This document shows, in pieces, positions 31,680 through 42,966 of a DNA stretch of 64,000 nt. The first letter of the stretch is position 1. Each line of letters starts with the position of its first letter. Where the stretch lies: assembly GCA_003427395.1 (NCBI GenBank), contig BFEA01000003.1, positions 118,905 through 182,904 of the forward strand. Reading direction: 5' to 3'. The notes under the pieces were generated by a model that had not been told where the DNA came from, searched no databases, and was given only the letters and a program-made list of their open reading frames with translations. The translations under genes were made by a program, and so were the position numbers. The stretch is from Chara braunii. Lineage: Eukaryota; Streptophyta; Charophyceae; Charales; Characeae.

Positions 31680-32240
31680 TTTGATGTGTCTGGAATGTAC
31701 TGGGAAATTGTGTGAATGTAATATGGACCATATACTTTCGGAGCGATCCAACATTGGGACCATACCATCTCCATTTGATGTGTTTGGAATGTACTGGGAA
31801 ATTGTGTGAATGTAATATGGACCATATACTTTCGGAGTGGACCATACCATCTCCAGATACATTTCGAATGTTGAGCAGTGGAGTGAGGGCCGTCAGAGCA
31901 TAATATAATGGGTGTGGAAACTTTCGGAGTGATNNNNNNNNNNNNNNNNNNNNNNNNNNNNNNNNNNNNNNNNNNNNNNNNNNNNNNNNNNNNNNNNNNN
32001 NNNNNNNNNNNNNNNNNNNNNNNNNNNNNNNNNNNNNNNNNNNNNNNNNNNNNNNNNNNNNNNNNNNNNNNNNNNNNNNNNNNNNNNNNNNNNNNNNNNN
32101 NNNCATAATATAATGGGTGTGGAAACTTTCGGAGTGATCCAACATTGGGACCATACCATCTCCAGATACATTTCGAATGTTGAGCAGTGGAGTGAGGGAC
32201 GTCAGAGCATAATATAATGGGTGTGGAAACCAGGGCGCTG
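31680..32240 (+). repeat. Tandem repeat array spanning an assembly gap
   Basis: A GTGT-TGGAATGTACTGGG unit occurs at about 31687 and 31782. CATAATATAATGGGTGTGGA occurs at 31899, 32104 and about 32209. CTCCAGATACATTTCGAATG occurs before and after the gap. The run of N at 31934-32103 lies inside this array. Confidence 0.85.
31934..32103. other. Assembly gap, 170 N
   Basis: Unresolved bases between two copies of the same repeat. The true number of units is unknown. Confidence 1.
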
Positions 32241-33449
32241 GGGAATGACCTTTTTATTTTTATCGAGTTTGGGCCACAGTGCAGTTGTAGCAAACATGAA
32301 TTAGCCCCTTGATTGATTCAGAGCCAGGGGTGAGGTCCCACTTGCATGGATTAAAAAACCACCACGGCCATTGGAAGTTGTGGTGGTATACCGATCGGCC
32401 GGGTGGATGTACAGGCCTGCCTGAGCCGGGTTAAATCCATTAATGATGAACTGTTGTGGTACCGTAGAGACAGCTGGGTAAGGTACTGGTGGTTTAAGAG
32501 TGACCTTCGATAGCGAAGATCAATGGGTAAATCTCTGTCTGGGCAAGTGGGACCCCACCCCAGGTGGACATTGTTGAAACGGGAGGGTGAAAGAAAAACA
32601 TCTGAGTGCTGATTCCTGCCGGACATATATTGACCCTTAAAGTTAACTGACCATTGGCGGCCTAGCCTGAGTGGTTGGGCGTACTGGATTGCACAGTCTC
32701 TGAGGGATATATGCATTTCGTTTGTGCCAATTTCTTTTGTGGGCATTTGTTTTTCTTGTAAATTTGTGTCGCTTATTTCCTTCATACAGTAGAACCAATC
32801 CTCAATCCCTGATATTTTTTGATGATATTTTCAAGAAAGGAAATGAGAATAAATATTCACCAACGTTGGGGCCTCTCAATGTTATGCACCCCTGCAGTAC
32901 CCCTGTTGTGCCTGGCAGCCTGAACAATTCTATGACCGTCTAACAGGTCCTTTCTGATGGGTCCTTTCTGATGGGTCGCTTCTCATGAGTTTCCTTCATA
33001 AAGCGGGTGGGACGTCCCTGTCATTCGTTATCGAAGTGCGATCTTCAACGTCCCTTCCCATCAACCGGCTGTGGTGTGTACACTGGCCAATCGACCAGAT
33101 TTGGACAAATCTGTAACGATTGGTGGGACTTTTGTACTGTGCCAACAACACTTGCTCGTCGCATGCTTTCTCATGGACATTCCCCACTGACCCTTGCTAA
33201 GGGTGGACCTGCTACATACCCTCGTTAACACCGCCATCTTGCACATGTGACGCGTCTCTCTCAGTGGTTCCAATGCATGCTGCGATGGTCCCTGTATCAT
33301 CCACTTTCTTCTTTGCCCTCACGTATTTTGCTAGTCTAACGGTCCTTCCATCTGGCAACACATGCTAAAGCATCTTTCTGTCCCATTCAAACTAGGGCTG
33401 TGCAACCCCGAGGTAGTACATACCTGACAGCATGTCAAATGGTAAGTCG

Positions 33450-33710
33450 TCACTCCCTTCCTTCATAGGAGAAGGTGCATACCACGTCGTTGACGTAGTC
33501 CTGGACAAACATGTGCACCTTATTTGGCAAGGTAGAAGCTACAACTCTACTCAGCCGCTGCACCCGGTTCCCTAAGCACAGCCTCTCAACACACTCGTGA
33601 CTAATGAAGTTCTGTGTGGAGTCAGTATCTGCGAAGGCACCACACTTATGGGGACCCACACTGACTTCCACAAAGAAATGCTCCCCTCTGGGATCCTTAT
33701 ACATTGCCAC
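33450..33710 (-). pseudogene. Retropepsin-like protease of the truncated LTR element
   Basis: The frame contains CGAFADTDSTQNFISHECVE, which aligns with the active-site region D-(S/T)-G-(A/S)-T-x-N-F-I-S of plant gypsy proteases. The catalytic Gly is replaced by Asp (DTD), so activity is doubtful. The downstream VASTLPNKVHMFVQDYV fits the flap and second-strand region. Reading continues weakly into following polyprotein sequence. Confidence 0.6.
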
Positions 33711-33758
33711 TAAGGACTCACGAGGGTCTTTCTCTGACCACTCCTTCTCTAGGTGTCT

Positions 33759-35473
33759 TCAGACACGTTTAACGAACAGAGCGTTGTTTGGTCTAGACAT
33801 GTCTGCGGGGTGACAAGAGAGTCCCTTAATGGCCATCTCCTGAGCACCTCCGTGGGTGGAAAGATCCGCACCCATTGTGGGTGGGATCTTCTGAGAGACC
33901 TTCGCGTTCTTGGACTTTTGCGTGTGCCCACATTGGCTGCAGTTAATGCAAGCTCCGTGCCAGTAATGATCCCTAAACATGTCATTAAGTCCAGCTTTCA
34001 CCCTTGCAGGTGCATTGGGTGAAACCTGAGCCTTGCCTTGACTCCTCTGCTGGCCTCCCTTACCCTGGCCAGCTGCCTTTCCTTTGAGTGCTGCGGCTAG
34101 AGTTCCTCCCTCAACACGCTCCTCGCTGCCTAAACTTGTCTCATCCGCAAATCATGACACTTCCTACCGAAGCCATGAGATGCGACTATACCATCTAGCC
34201 GTCTTGCTGCCAAACCCTTGAGGTACGAGGCAGACACAATCACGTCCTGGTCGGGCAGCGTTTGCTTGGCCCTTATCCATAAGTGTTGCCAAACCCTTGA
34301 GGTATGAGGCAGACACAATCACTTCCTGATCGGGCAGCGTTCGCTTGGCCCTTACCCACAAGTGTTGAGGTTCACCTCGTCCCCTGAGGACTCCAGAGGA
34401 GACGACGGGTGTATGGAAACCATTGTTGCTGTGGTCCAGCTGGTACCTGTTGCTGTATGGATTACTGGACTGGCTGCCCTGTGGCTGCAGCAGGTGGTTG
34501 TGAAGATGAAGAAACAGCACCGTACCTGACAAAGGTATGCCAAACTGGGGAACGAAAGTGCTTGACATTGCTGGCAATGTGGACGGCGATGGGACTGGCC
34601 GCTGCCTGACACTAGCTCCGTCAGGTCTACCCTTCCCATTCACAACACTATCTGATATAGGGTGGACTGTCAGGTCCGTCAGGTCTACCCTTCCCATGCA
34701 CAACACTATCTGATCTAGGGTGGACTGGATATCATCTAGCCTGCTATCTGTGTACTCGTACATGCTCAATATTCCCGCTTTGAGCACCTTTGTAGAGTCA
34801 TCTATGACAGCATCATCTAACCCCTCGATCGCACCCTTGTCCACCTCTATGCTCTCCAGCGTAGCTTTTCTGTTTCTCACGTCCTCCTCTCGGTTAGCTA
34901 CATTTCTGAGTTCATTCTCTAACTGAAGGTGAAGATTCTCTACTTCTTGGATCTCTAGGTCCTCCCTAGTGGGCTGAATTGGCTGGCTGAACTGTGAGCC
35001 TGCCATCTGACTAAAGGAGGAGGCTTGACCCGAAGAAGAAGTTGAGACCTGTGGGCTCTACGATGACTAACCTGCGAAGCCACTTCTTTGATCTCTAGGT
35101 CCTCCCTAGTGGGCTGAGTTGGCTGGCTGAACTGTGAGCCTGCCATCTGACTAGAGGAGGAGGCTTGACCTGGAGAAGGAAGTTGAGACCTGTAGGCTCT
35201 GCATCCTACTAACCTTTGAAGCCGCTGCTGCTGCGGCAGCCATTGCTGAAGCGCGCTCCACTGCTGCTGCTGCTTCCCTATTGCTGAAGCGCGCTCCACT
35301 GCTGCTGCTGCTGCTTCCCTAGCCCTCTGCAAAAGCTTGGCCCGTTTCTCTGCATGAAATCTCCTCTTGTCTCCTGGTAACAGGACCTGAAACACTACAG
35401 GTATACAATGGGCTCCCTGATGTGTCAATCTCCTATCGTCATCTCCCTCCCCCTCACTACTAGTTCTGCTCAT
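33759..35473 (-). pseudogene. Gag of the truncated LTR element
   Basis: The N-terminal part (34955-35473) has an Arg/Gln/Ala-rich coiled segment. It contains a partial duplication: the block with MAGSQFSQP-QPTREDLEI occurs twice (about 34990 and 35120). The middle frame (34164-35006) holds a Glu-rich coiled coil (ENLHLQLENELRNVANREE) and DDIQSTLDQIV. Near 34200-34370 the phrase LPDQ-VIVSASYLKGLA is duplicated. A zinc-knuckle-like CINCSQCGHTQKSK follows near 33930, lacking the last Cys at the usual place. Several frameshifts separate the parts. Confidence 0.55.
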
Positions 35474-35585
35474 CAGCTGAGGCAGATCACAATCTGTACT
35501 AGTGTCCTCTCAGGGACCTACCACAGCATGGTGTTTGACCGTGTTTTATAAAAAAAGAAAGAAAAAAAGCACGGTATGAACAGCA

Positions 35586-35599
35586 GAACGCACGACAGA
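35586..35599. repeat. Left target-site duplication of the U6 insertion
   Basis: GAACGCACGACAGA matches GAATGCACGACAGA at 35752-35765 in 13 of 14 bases. Confidence 0.8.
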
Positions 35600-35751
35600 T
35601 GTTCTTCGGGACATCCGTTAAGATTGGAACGATACAGACAAGATTAGTGGCCATCCGTTAAGATTGGAATGCCACAGACAAGATTAGCATGGCCCCTGCG
35701 CAAGGATGACACACATAATCGAGAAGTGGTCCAAAAAAAAAAAGAAAAAAA
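35600..35751 (+). pseudogene. U6 snRNA retropseudogene with internal duplication and A-rich tail
   Basis: Positions 35600-35647 match the first half of U6 (TTCGGGACATCCG, AGATTGGAACGATACAGA-AAGATTAG). Positions 35650-35732 match U6 again from the ACATCC region to the end, including AGATTAGCATGGCCCCTGCG and CAAGGATGACAC, closing with GTGGTCC. An A-rich tail (35733-35751) follows, then the right 14-bp target-site duplication. U6 is normally a Pol III transcript that ends in U and is the catalytic RNA of the spliceosome. Here the repeated first half, the A-tail and the duplications show a copy reinserted by LINE machinery, not a functional gene; no USE or TATA element precedes it. Confidence 0.85.
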
Positions 35752-35765
35752 GAATGCACGACAGA

Positions 35766-37723
35766 AAGTGTCAACAGCAAATGTGAAGATGCAGCAAATA
35801 ATCTATCCTACTTTGAGTAGTTCTCAATCACCAGCAAATGACAGAACTGGAAATGGTAGACTGCTACAGTTCCAGTCTATTGCCCTCTGTTAGGTATCGG
35901 CAGTCAAACACCTCAACTAATCAAAAATAAAATAAATCACTTGTCCAGATGCATGTGCGAGGATCTGGGTCCTCGGCAGGCCTAAGGGGCCCTGATACAG
36001 GTGTGCCCTAAGTGAAGGTTGGCCTAACAAATCTCGAAAGGCCCTCTGCTGTCAATGTCGTATTTGGGGTCCAGGCAGTTGTGATGTGCCAGTTGGTTGA
36101 GGGAAACACAGGCCGAGCAGCAAAGACATTCCACAGCCTTCCAGGCTTTTCCTGAAATGCAGGCCCTGGGCAAGAATTGCAGCCTCATACACAGACAGTT
36201 GGGAGGCCCAACCGAATGAGGCCCAGTAGCTGCAACAGAGACACAGCCTCCTGGGGCCTACCAGAGGCTTCTGGGCAGAGGCCCAGGCCAGCCAGGCCGC
36301 TGGTTGAGGCAGGCTCTTTCCATATAGGAAAGAGCACGCTGGCAGGTCTGGCATTCAGGCACTTGCCAGATGCTGCGGCAGAGCTGCTGGAGCGATTGCT
36401 CACGGGCTGCTTAGCGCTAAGGGCAAGGTGCTGTGCGAGTGTGGTCGCGCAGGAAGCAGGGCGCTGCTGAGGGCAGGAACATAGCCCTGCCATCCATAGC
36501 TGGATGGGCTTGGACTACAGTGAGACGCAGGGGTGGTCTGCGGGTGTACAAGGCATAGACATGGGTTAAAGTCAGGGGGGAGAGAGAAGGATGATGATGA
36601 TGAGGATGATGTGAGGGTTCATACCTGGTATTGGCGATGGTCTGCATTGGGCGACATCAAGTACTGGCTGCTGATGTCAACAGTTGTGTTGTCAATTAGT
36701 AGGCAGACAATAGCTGTGTAGGAAGTAGGCTGGGCGCAGAGCGCCAAGTAGGGAGAACGGCCTGGACACTCATGTTGGTGGTGGCGAGAGCAAGCTCTCA
36801 TTGACATTGGTTTTCAGTGTTACGATTCTTCATTGGTGTTATATTGGTGCAATTCTGCTTTCTGGATATATGGCTTTCAATGTGATTGTGCATTCTGGAT
36901 TTTGTCATCTCGCTAATGCTCATTTTCCTTGCACATGCAAAATGGAAATGAAAATAATAATAATTGAGCTCCAATTGGAGCCTTCAATTCCCCTGTATCC
37001 AACATCCTGGCTGAAAATTGATCAAGCAGCGGTGTCTGTGGTGTGCACACTGGCGTACCCGTGTGCCCACGTGATGAAGAACGAGCCAGCCCTGTCCGCA
37101 CCATTTTTGTCCTCGCGTACAGTGCGAGTCGTTTTCCGCTCCATAGTATCTTGAACGGTACACGGCAATCCCCCATAGGGCTGGCCTTCACAATACACCG
37201 TCTATGCACAGCAAGACAATGCAGCAAATCATGTGTGCTCTACTCCCATGGGTTGGCATGGTGACTGTGGCCCGTGCTTTGTCCAAGGTGCTTCAAGGCA
37301 CTGCCGTCTCCCACCAGGTGCTCCACCAGGAAGAATGTCAGCTCTCAAGGTAGAGCGCTCGTGACTCCTGAGCACAAGAGGAGTCTCCAGCATTTTCTCC
37401 CTCATGGTAAGAAACGTTAGTAACAAAGCGCATGGACATAGCTGCACCCAACCACAAATTTCGCACCAATTGAGCCAATGGGCATTTTGATGACCAGTAA
37501 AAGCCTCGGTACCACACAATACAATGCAGTGCCACCTCAGCACAAATGCCACATCAGCATGCGCTTGTTATCCCCATACACCCGCTGTCACCACTGCCTT
37601 CCATCCCACTCCCCTCTACCCGGGAGGGACTCCAATCAGTCAGCATCTAAGTATCCTTACTGCTGAGAAGCTTCGTTTCACCAAGTAACCAAGACACTAG
37701 TGCCAATATGGTGATATCTGAAC
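35766..37723 (-). other. Leader of the truncated LTR element; no gene recognised
   Basis: This is the stretch between the primer-binding site and gag in minus orientation. It contains GGCC-rich sequence (36000-36480) and a short GAT-rich tract near 36590. I see no coding signal. Confidence 0.4.
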
Positions 37724-37737
37724 CATCTCTGATACCA
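37724..37737 (-). promoter_or_regulatory. Primer-binding site (initiator-Met tRNA type)
   Basis: On the minus strand TGGTATCAGAGATGG begins three bases after the LTR end. The first eleven bases equal the classical plant TGGTATCAGAGC site complementary to the 3' end of tRNA-iMet. Confidence 0.7.
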
Positions 37738-37740
37738 AAT

Positions 37741-38308
37741 TGTAAGGAAAATGAGTGAGAGGGATGGAGAGAGCCAAATTGCAATATCACGTTGTCCCAA
37801 GCAGAAGGCGTAATGCTTGGAGAAAGAAGCCAAATAAGAGCAATAGAGTGAACCCAAATGTCATTGTCAGCCTCTTCTCGCCACCATCAATGATGTATCC
37901 AATCCCCGCCCTTCTTGAAGGGCGCCCAGTGCCTTGCCTACCTCTACTCAGAATCTACTCTTGTCTACACAATGACCTGCTATAGGAATCACTTCAAGCT
38001 GAAGACCAAATGTACTTGATGAAGTCGACCATGCAGACTGCCGCATACACCAGGTATGTGCCTCTCATCTCTCTCACCTCACCCCCTTTGCTCCCACCTT
38101 ATGTCCATTTGACCAAAGGCCACCATCGCCATCACCAGGCTCTGCTGAGCATGCCCGACTATGGCTGCTCAACGCCCACAGTGCTTGCTGCGGCCTCTCA
38201 CCTCTATGCACCCGTGTGCACCCTGACGCTTGTCTCCAATGACCTCCACCTTCAAACTGGCAGCGTGGCCGCAAGATAGAGCCAACCAGAATGTGCTCCT
38301 CCTTGGGC
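37741..38308 (-). repeat. Probable 5' LTR remnant of the truncated element
   Basis: The boundary is set by the adjacent primer-binding site. In minus orientation the LTR ends in TTCCTTACA. The outer end is not certain, because no second LTR is available for comparison and the neighbour is the three-ORF element. Confidence 0.45.
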
Positions 38309-38334
38309 TCTCACTTTCCTAATGGAAAGTGAGA
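38309..38334. repeat. 11-bp perfect hairpin at the junction of two elements
   Basis: TCTCACTTTCC, loop TAAT, GGAAAGTGAGA. It lies just outside the 3' end of the inverted three-ORF element. A terminal hairpin can mark Helitron 3' ends, but no CTRR follows within a dozen bases and the other copy lacks it. Confidence 0.6.
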
Positions 38335-38526
38335 TCTGCCCTCGCGCTTTTTCTAGTCCGGCCACTTCGGGCGACCAGAAAGCCAACAGGCTGTCACGCA
38401 GGATTTTGTAGTTGTTTGCAATAAATAAATAAATTAAATAAAGCAAATCCCTTCTTGTTGTGTGCGTCCGGCTTCGAGCGAGACCCTTCAATTGCGATCT
38501 TCGTCGGTCCCCGGTCTCAGGAATCT

Positions 38527-38532
38527 TTTATT
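38527..38532 (-). promoter_or_regulatory. Poly(A) signal of the three-ORF element, copy 2
   Basis: AATAAA on the minus strand in the same CCGAATCAAAATAAAAGATT context as at 5946. Confidence 0.45.
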
Positions 38533-38867
38533 TTGATTCGGAACAACAGAAAATCATGCAATTGATAACCATTAAATTTTTGGTGTGTTATGCATACATT
38601 AACTTGTCAGTTTACTAATTTTGAGAACTGTGATAGAGTCGTTAAGAAATGTAATCATCAAGCATGGCAATGCAAAGAAGCAAGACTAACTGACTCAAGC
38701 AATGACAAAGTCAAATGAGGGAAGAATGAAAACTCGATGCTCACAATCTCGAGTCCTCACTCATCCCTCTGGGTCATGCTCACACTAATCTCGAGTCCTC
38801 GCTCATCCCTCTGGGTCATGCTCACAATCTCTCATTTAGCTGTCTGTTTCTTGTGCTTTCGGCCATG

Positions 38868-39486
38868 TCACCGCACTTTCTGAGATTGTGGTTTCTGTAC
38901 GTAGAGCCGCCTGAAACCTGCTAGTTCTGAGCACTTCCATCCAAGGTACATGATACGAAAATCAACCATGGCACAAAATTCCTCCCATAGTGTTGGAAGA
39001 TACGACTGAGAAAAGATCCCTCGTCTGAGATGCGGGAACTCGGATGGTTCTGTCACTGCCTCGTAGTCAACAGTAGCGGGAGAGACATACCTCTTGGCCA
39101 GATTGATCAGGTCACCCCAGTGAGAGCCGTCAGTCAGAGTAAAAGGCATTGGGGGTCTGGGATAGTCTGAGTAGAGCTTTGGTCCGAAGCTGCGGATCAG
39201 CTTAGTACAACCCTCATCAAGCTCTCTCTCTCTCTCTTCAAGATACTTGGCTGCCATAGTCCAGATTGAGTTAGAGTGCTCATGAGTCTCCTTTCCCTTT
39301 TTCACATAGTCTTAGATCATAAATGGTATCTCCTGCAAACTTGGTAAGAACAACATATATCGACAGGTCACCTTGCCTGAAGTCAATGGCGCTGACATAC
39401 TGGTACTGGAAAGCATCCTTGGAAGAAATCGTGTTGAGACTGGCCAGTACAGCCTCTTGGACCGAGAATGATTGGACTGCACTCAT
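38868..39486 (-). pseudogene. ORF C of the three-ORF element, copy 2 (frameshifted)
   Basis: The start ATG 39486 matches copy 1. After about 63 codons, at DLR, two C bases are missing relative to copy 1 and the frame shifts; the rest continues from 39305 to a TGA near 38868. This TGA stands where copy 1 has AGA (VRR-HGKK), so the basic tail is cut off as well. Conserved blocks are the same as in copy 1 (SDYPRPPMPFTL, WGDLINLAKRYVSPA, YLPTLWEEFC). Most differences from copy 1 are silent. Confidence 0.7.
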
Positions 39487-39883
39487 GTGCTGCTGCTGAC
39501 TGATGAAACTGAACACTTCACTCCTTATCGTGAGCTATGTCTTAATGTCTGATGGGATGGAGGGTTAACCGCTTGCTGATTGAAAGGTGATTGAATGCTG
39601 ATTGATAGGTGCTTGAACGCTGATTGATAGGTGCTTGAATGGTGATTGATTTCTCCTCTCACATCATGACAATGCCTCGTAATCCCGGTTACGGCTAGTC
39701 TCTTGAAAGTACTGAACGGTCTCTTCTACGTCTGACCCCTGAGCATTGTCGTGTGATTCCCACTTTGACAGTTTGTCTTTTTCTGTTTTACACAGTCTAC
39801 TCATGAAGTACCCCCTTCTCCTTTATAATGTCTGACTGCAAACTGATGCTGATTTTTGATGCAATCAAGAAAAGTTGAATGCT

Positions 39884-40009
39884 GATTGAGTACTGACTAG
39901 ATACTGGTTGGGTGGTGATTGGATAATGGATCACCAAACGCTAGCCGATTGAGTACTGACTAGATACTGGTTGGGTGGTGATTGGATAATGGATCACCAA
40001 ACGCTAGCC
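39884..40009. repeat. 63-bp tandem duplication
   Basis: GATTGAGTACTGACTAGATA begins at 39884 and 39947, and the units are virtually identical. Shorter GATTGATAGGTGCTTGAA repeats lie at 39580-39650. Confidence 0.85.
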
Positions 40010-40306
40010 TATTGGCGCTCAAAAGGTCGAAAAAATTGCAGATCTCAGTGTGAAAAGTAATATCTGAGCCTTGACTAATCTTTTGATGAAAAATTTGGAG
40101 TAGTTCAACAATTGGGTTTTAAATTATACTTGACATTTGATTGACGTTTAAGCACCTGATTGAATGCTTTGACTCTTAAGTAGCTGGGTGTTTAGTTGGA
40201 TAACTGGTTCTCGAAGTTGCCACATGCCCTAGCCTCGCCAGTCCACCCTCTGCTGTGTACGACACGGTACTGTTAGTAACCTTTTCTCTTCTTACCCTTA
40301 CTGTTG

Positions 40307-40552
40307 TTAGCTAAAGACCTCTCGTGCCTGGTCCACCGTTTCTGCTGATGAGATGGTGCTGTGCAGTCGCCCGTCCGACTCGTAGAAGTAGACAGTGTAT
40401 GCCACGAACTTCTGATCTTTCACTATTTCTAGCACTCTCTTTCTCATCAGCCCCAAGATGTACGAAATTTCCTCAACTGCTTTCTCCTTCCAGTCATCCC
40501 TCCTGTCCAGGTGGAGGGCATAGGTCATCCTCACCTTGTCTCTGCTTTCCAT
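40307..40552 (-). CDS. ORF B of the three-ORF element, copy 2, 81 residues
   Basis: ATG at 40552, 81 codons, stop at 40307; the same length as the copy-1 frame at 3985-4230. The core VYFYESDGRLHS matches LYFYCRDGKLHS, and the end QAREVFS matches QARSRRV. A predicted alpha-rich N-terminal half (DWKEKAVEEISYILGLMRKR) precedes it. No known family comes to mind. Confidence 0.55.
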   Translation of the reverse strand: MESRDKVRMTYALHLDRRDDWKEKAVEEISYILGLMRKRVLEIVKDQKFVAYTVYFYESDGRLHSTISSAETVDQAREVFS

Positions 40553-42966
40553 GATTATCGCGCCCCTCTCATAATCTTGACTTGGGCTTGCAGGGACATG
40601 ATGGGAAGCAGAGGACCGTTAATATTTCTCATGAGATTTCGTCGGGCTGGTTTCACTTGATCACGACAGTGACTCTCAGTCGTGCACAGAATAGGCCCCA
40701 GAGTAACCAGACAAAAATACATGGATCAGGCAGATGACTGTGGAAAACAGATCTGTTGTAGTGGCCAGGAAGAAGGCTTGTTGTTTTGAAACTCAAATGG
40801 ATGTTGAAGGGGGGTTAGGGTTCTTTGTACCCCCGAATGAGGTAACGGTCGAGTAAGAGATTTCTTGCTAATTACAGGCTCTGATTGTTGTATCGTGTGC
40901 AGGGGCTATAGATGCCGATACTCAGGTAAGAGCTCGTCCGATCGGAACTTCAGCTCGGAAGCAGAGACCCTGGGCTCAGGGTGAGTCTGAACGCAAGGTA
41001 GATCCCATTACGAGGTTCATACATTTAAAGCCGTGAATCTAAGTGTGATTGAGTATTGTCGGCCCAGTCACTCATACGCCGCGTGGTATCAACCAGGGTA
41101 CCGGGGCTCAATAATCGACCCTAAGTATAGCCCACTCGTCCTACTTCAAAGACAGACCATACTCGTTACGCCACTCTAACTAAAAGTCTGACATAGTTAA
41201 AGCTCAGAGCCCGGGTCTTTCACCTAAAGACCTTGATTCCTGGCACTTGACCAGTCCGTACTCAAGTTCAGTGAAAACAGATAGGAACAAGGTCTCTGAG
41301 AAAATTGCCCTAGTGCTCACGCTGCTGGTGATTACGTAGAGGTCAACTGAGGGCAAGAGTCTCTTGAGATCAGGAAGGAGTGCACACATCGCACTCTCAC
41401 AACATAATTAAGACCCTGTTGGCTATGATGGGGAACTCATGTTACTTTTCTTTGAGTTGGAACTTGCCCCAACCTGGGCAAAATAGACACTTAGTCACCA
41501 TCAAGTAGAAATTTAGCGAGGACATAAAATATTTTCCTCAGTATTGCCTTTCTTTTCCCCATCCATTCAAAAAGTCAAGGCCTAGAGCATAGCCAATGGA
41601 AATCGTCCCTGCATTCCCTTTGACATACAAGCCCACTTAGTGGGCCCGGAAGTAGACCTGCATACTTGAACGGATACCTGCTTGCAGTCATCAAACTCGC
41701 AAATGCATTCAATCGCGCATTCGTCTACTCACACGGGCACTTGCAAGCTTATATAGTCATGCACTCAATTTATCTTAGGGCACAAACGAACTCATACAAC
41801 TACAAGCAAGTATTCGATCAGGTGAGTCAATGTAAGCCAACGCGTTCACACGCTCATGCAGTCTCACGGTGCAGTCACACGAAAAGGGAAGGGAAAGGTC
41901 AGAATCCTAATTGCATTTGTGGCCTCCGTCTTCACAGGGATTAAGCACACAATACAAGGATTGCATAACTCTTTGGCCTTGCCAAGTAGTCGAGTAAGCC
42001 ACTCAATGCAAGTAGTACATCAGATAGGCAAGTGTGCTCATTGGAGCGCCTTCACAGGGCTTCATGACCAGCGCCAACATTGAAGCAAGAGCTCTATAAC
42101 AACGGCCCACCTTCGCAAGTTTGCTTCTTTGATTGATTCTCTTTTAGTGATGTTGAAGGTCACGTGAAGGTGACAAAACAGTTGGTCATTGGAGCGAGTG
42201 CGCCAACCGGGTGAGTGAGATCGTCTTCAAAGATTGAGAGGCCCCTACCTCTCTGGCCCCGCGGCCCCCGACCTTTTTCCACGCGTCTTTGTAACTCAGG
42301 CATCTATTTTAGCATAGAGCCCAACGTTCGTCTTCTCGCGTGCGTCTTGCTCAGACATAGGTTGCTTTTGCTCGGATACATTGGTGTAAATGGTGAGCAC
42401 ACACAAGCCCCTCCGACTCATCCCGCTAACTCAGTTGCCTGCACTCTCGCATCTTTCTCGCATATACTTCTCCTGGCTCACTCAGTAGCTAGCTCGTGGC
42501 CGTGCGGATCATGTATGTAATGATCAGAGTAGATGCGTTGAGTCTTCCTCATCTATTAGTATAGAGCATGACGACAGTCAGAAAGGATAAAGTGTGAGGG
42601 AATCCGTTCTGCGGCATCATGAGGAAGCTGTCCGTAGAAGACCCGCTGATCCTCTCCAATTTCCTGTCGTCGTGCGCATTCTTTGGCAACTTTTAAGCCA
42701 TCAGCACCTCTAACGACTCGACTCCAGAAAGACGCGTGGCGTCAACAACGGATTATCGTGGGCTGGTTGTGCTCATGCGTCTTTCCCCTTCAGGATTTTG
42801 CCACGGCGTCTTGACAAGATGATCACTATCGTTTCTTTTGCTCTCCTTCAGGACCACGTCTAAACCGCTAGTTGACATCAACAGTAATTTTTCCCACTGT
42901 GCACGCGCACTGACTTTCTTCTTGTCCCCCTCCCCATACAACACGTGTCTCTCTCTCTCGTAACCA

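Larger units (their letters stand above)
33225..38308 (-). mobile_element. Truncated LTR retrotransposon (gag-pro part), minus strand
   Basis: In minus orientation there is an LTR-like start at 37741, a primer-binding site at 37724-37737, a leader, gag (35473 down to about 33760), an aspartic protease (about 33450-33710) and then only a short piece of following polyprotein near 33230-33450. Reverse transcriptase and integrase are absent, and no second LTR is visible. The leader is interrupted by the U6 retropseudogene. It is most likely a Ty3/gypsy relative. Confidence 0.6.

Noticed and set aside
31615-32293. Frames running through unresolved bases
   Set aside because: They cross the N gap and tandem repeats; no biological support.
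35985-36480. Homology of this GGCC-rich segment with 45240-45540
   Set aside because: Only a short CCTTCACTTAG-type match and shared base composition; not enough to call a repeat family.
38309-38334. The hairpin as proof of a Helitron end
   Set aside because: No CTRR follows it, copy 1 lacks it, and no Rep/helicase is encoded.
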